This document shows positions 22,397-22,905 of a stretch of 22,905 bases of DNA, one piece after another. Under the pieces are notes generated by a model. It searched no databases. It saw only the letters and a program-made list of their open reading frames with translations, and was not told the DNA's origin. How positions within the stretch are numbered: position 1 is the first letter of the stretch; each line of letters starts with the position of its first letter. The position numbers and the translations under genes are program-made. This DNA is from JAFDWI01 sp964449375 (lineage in GTDB: Bacteria > Actinomycetota > Acidimicrobiia > Acidimicrobiales > Iamiaceae): contig CAYVAS010000044.1 of the NCBI GenBank assembly GCA_964449375.1, positions 1 through 22,905 of the forward strand, read 5' to 3'.

Positions 22397-22905
22397 GAAC
22401 CCACATCCTCACCGTGGAGGACGACGAGCGGATCAGGACAGCGGTCAAGTTGGCGCTCGAGGCCGAGGGCTGGGAGGTCGCCGAAGCCTCCGCAGGCTCC
22501 GAGGCCCTGGAACGGTTCGAGCAGCGTCCCGCGGACGTGGTGCTCATCGACATCATGCTGCCCGACATCGACGGGTTCGAGGTCTGCCGCGAGATCCGTC
22601 GCACCAGCGACGGGCCGATCGGNNNNNNNNNNGATCGTGATGGTGACCGCCCGCGACGACACCCCCGACATCGTGGCCGGCCTGGAGGCCGGAGCCGACG
22701 ACTACCTCACCAAGCCCTTCGCTCCCAAGGAGCTCTCGGCCCGGATCCGGGCGCTACTGCGTCGAACCCGCGCGGTCGACGCCGGTGCGCCCCATCTGCG
22801 CTTCGGCGACCTGGAGGTGATCCCCGACGAGGGCACCGTCCGGGTGGCGGGCAAGGAGGTGCACCTGACCCGCACCGAGTTCCGGCTGCTCGTGGAGTTG
22901 GCGTC
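22393..22905 (+). CDS. OmpR/PhoB-family response regulator, interrupted by N run and cut by window end
   Basis: Two-component DNA-binding regulator. The receiver domain has the acidic pair in VEDDERIR (8-15), the phosphoacceptor Asp in LIDIMLPDIDGFEV, the switch Thr in VMVTARDD and the Lys in TKPFAPKEL. The start of a winged-helix output domain is seen (LRFGDLEVIP, VHLTRTEFRLL) before the window ends. The start is GTG at 22393, overlapping the phosphatase stop by four bases. The reading frame shifts by one base across ten Ns at 22623-22632. I judge this an assembly artefact, since joining the two ATC codons flanking the gap restores the canonical PIVMVTA in frame. The partner kinase probably lies beyond the window. 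What it controls is unknown. Confidence 0.92.
   Translation, partial: MRTHILTVEDDERIRTAVKLALEAEGWEVAEASAGSEALERFEQRPADVVLIDIMLPDIDGFEVCREIRRTSDGPIXXXXDRDGDRPRRHPRHRGRPGGRSRRLPHQALRSQGALGPDPGATASNPRGRRRCAPSALRRPGGDPRRGHRPGGGQGGAPDPHRVPAARGVGV
22623..22632. other. Assembly gap (ten Ns)
   Basis: A run of exactly ten Ns, typical of a scaffold join of unknown length. The flanks share GATCG: CCGATCGG before and GATCGTGATG after, which suggests that the two contigs actually overlap and that no sequence is missing. Confidence 0.95.

Noticed and set aside
22393..22905. Response regulator as a frameshifted pseudogene
   Set aside because: The frame shift coincides exactly with the N run and disappears if the flanking contigs are overlapped.

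Overview
The window is very GC-rich, gene-dense chromosomal DNA. It most likely comes from an actinomycetote, perhaps a member of Acidimicrobiia. The evidence is the actinobacterial-type FtsZ N-terminus, a DUF3040 membrane protein, frequent GTG starts, GTGA/ATGA gene overlaps, and the MoxR-DUF58-transglutaminase set. A run of ten Ns near the right end shows it is a draft or metagenome scaffold. I see no mobile element, CRISPR array, tRNA or rRNA. The content is mostly core metabolism and cell division, and I did not find a wholly new system.

Positions 1-11741, minus strand: the division and cell wall (dcw) cluster. In transcription order it holds mraZ, rsmH, ftsL, ftsI, murE, mraY, ftsW, murG, murC, ftsQ and the first 98 codons of ftsZ. 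Nearly every junction is a 4-base start/stop overlap, so this is one translationally coupled operon. It makes the lipid-linked peptidoglycan precursor (MurC, MurE, MraY, MurG), polymerises and crosslinks it at the septum (FtsW, FtsI), and builds the divisome (FtsL, FtsQ, FtsZ). murF, murD and murB, which often sit inside this cluster, are absent at their usual places. In front of mraZ lies a likely promoter followed by three evenly spaced TGGGN boxes that run across the mraZ start codon, which looks like MraZ autoregulation of a leaderless transcript.

Positions 11888-13993, minus strand: a three-gene operon of a small unknown protein, an o-succinylbenzoate synthase/N-acylamino acid racemase-type enolase-superfamily enzyme (menC), and a single-domain lipoate-protein ligase-like protein. 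It runs in the same direction as the dcw operon.

Positions 14066-18523, plus strand: a coupled trio of MoxR-type AAA ATPase, DUF58 protein and multi-spanning transglutaminase-like protein. It is transcribed divergently from the menC operon and ends at a probable terminator hairpin shared with the convergent DUF3040 gene.

Positions 18589-22905: DUF3040 protein and DNA polymerase IV (minus), a small two-helix membrane protein (plus), a PIG-L-type deacetylase with an altered metal-site motif (minus), an inositol monophosphatase-family enzyme (plus), and an OmpR-type response regulator that overlaps it. The response regulator is interrupted by the N run and cut by the window end.
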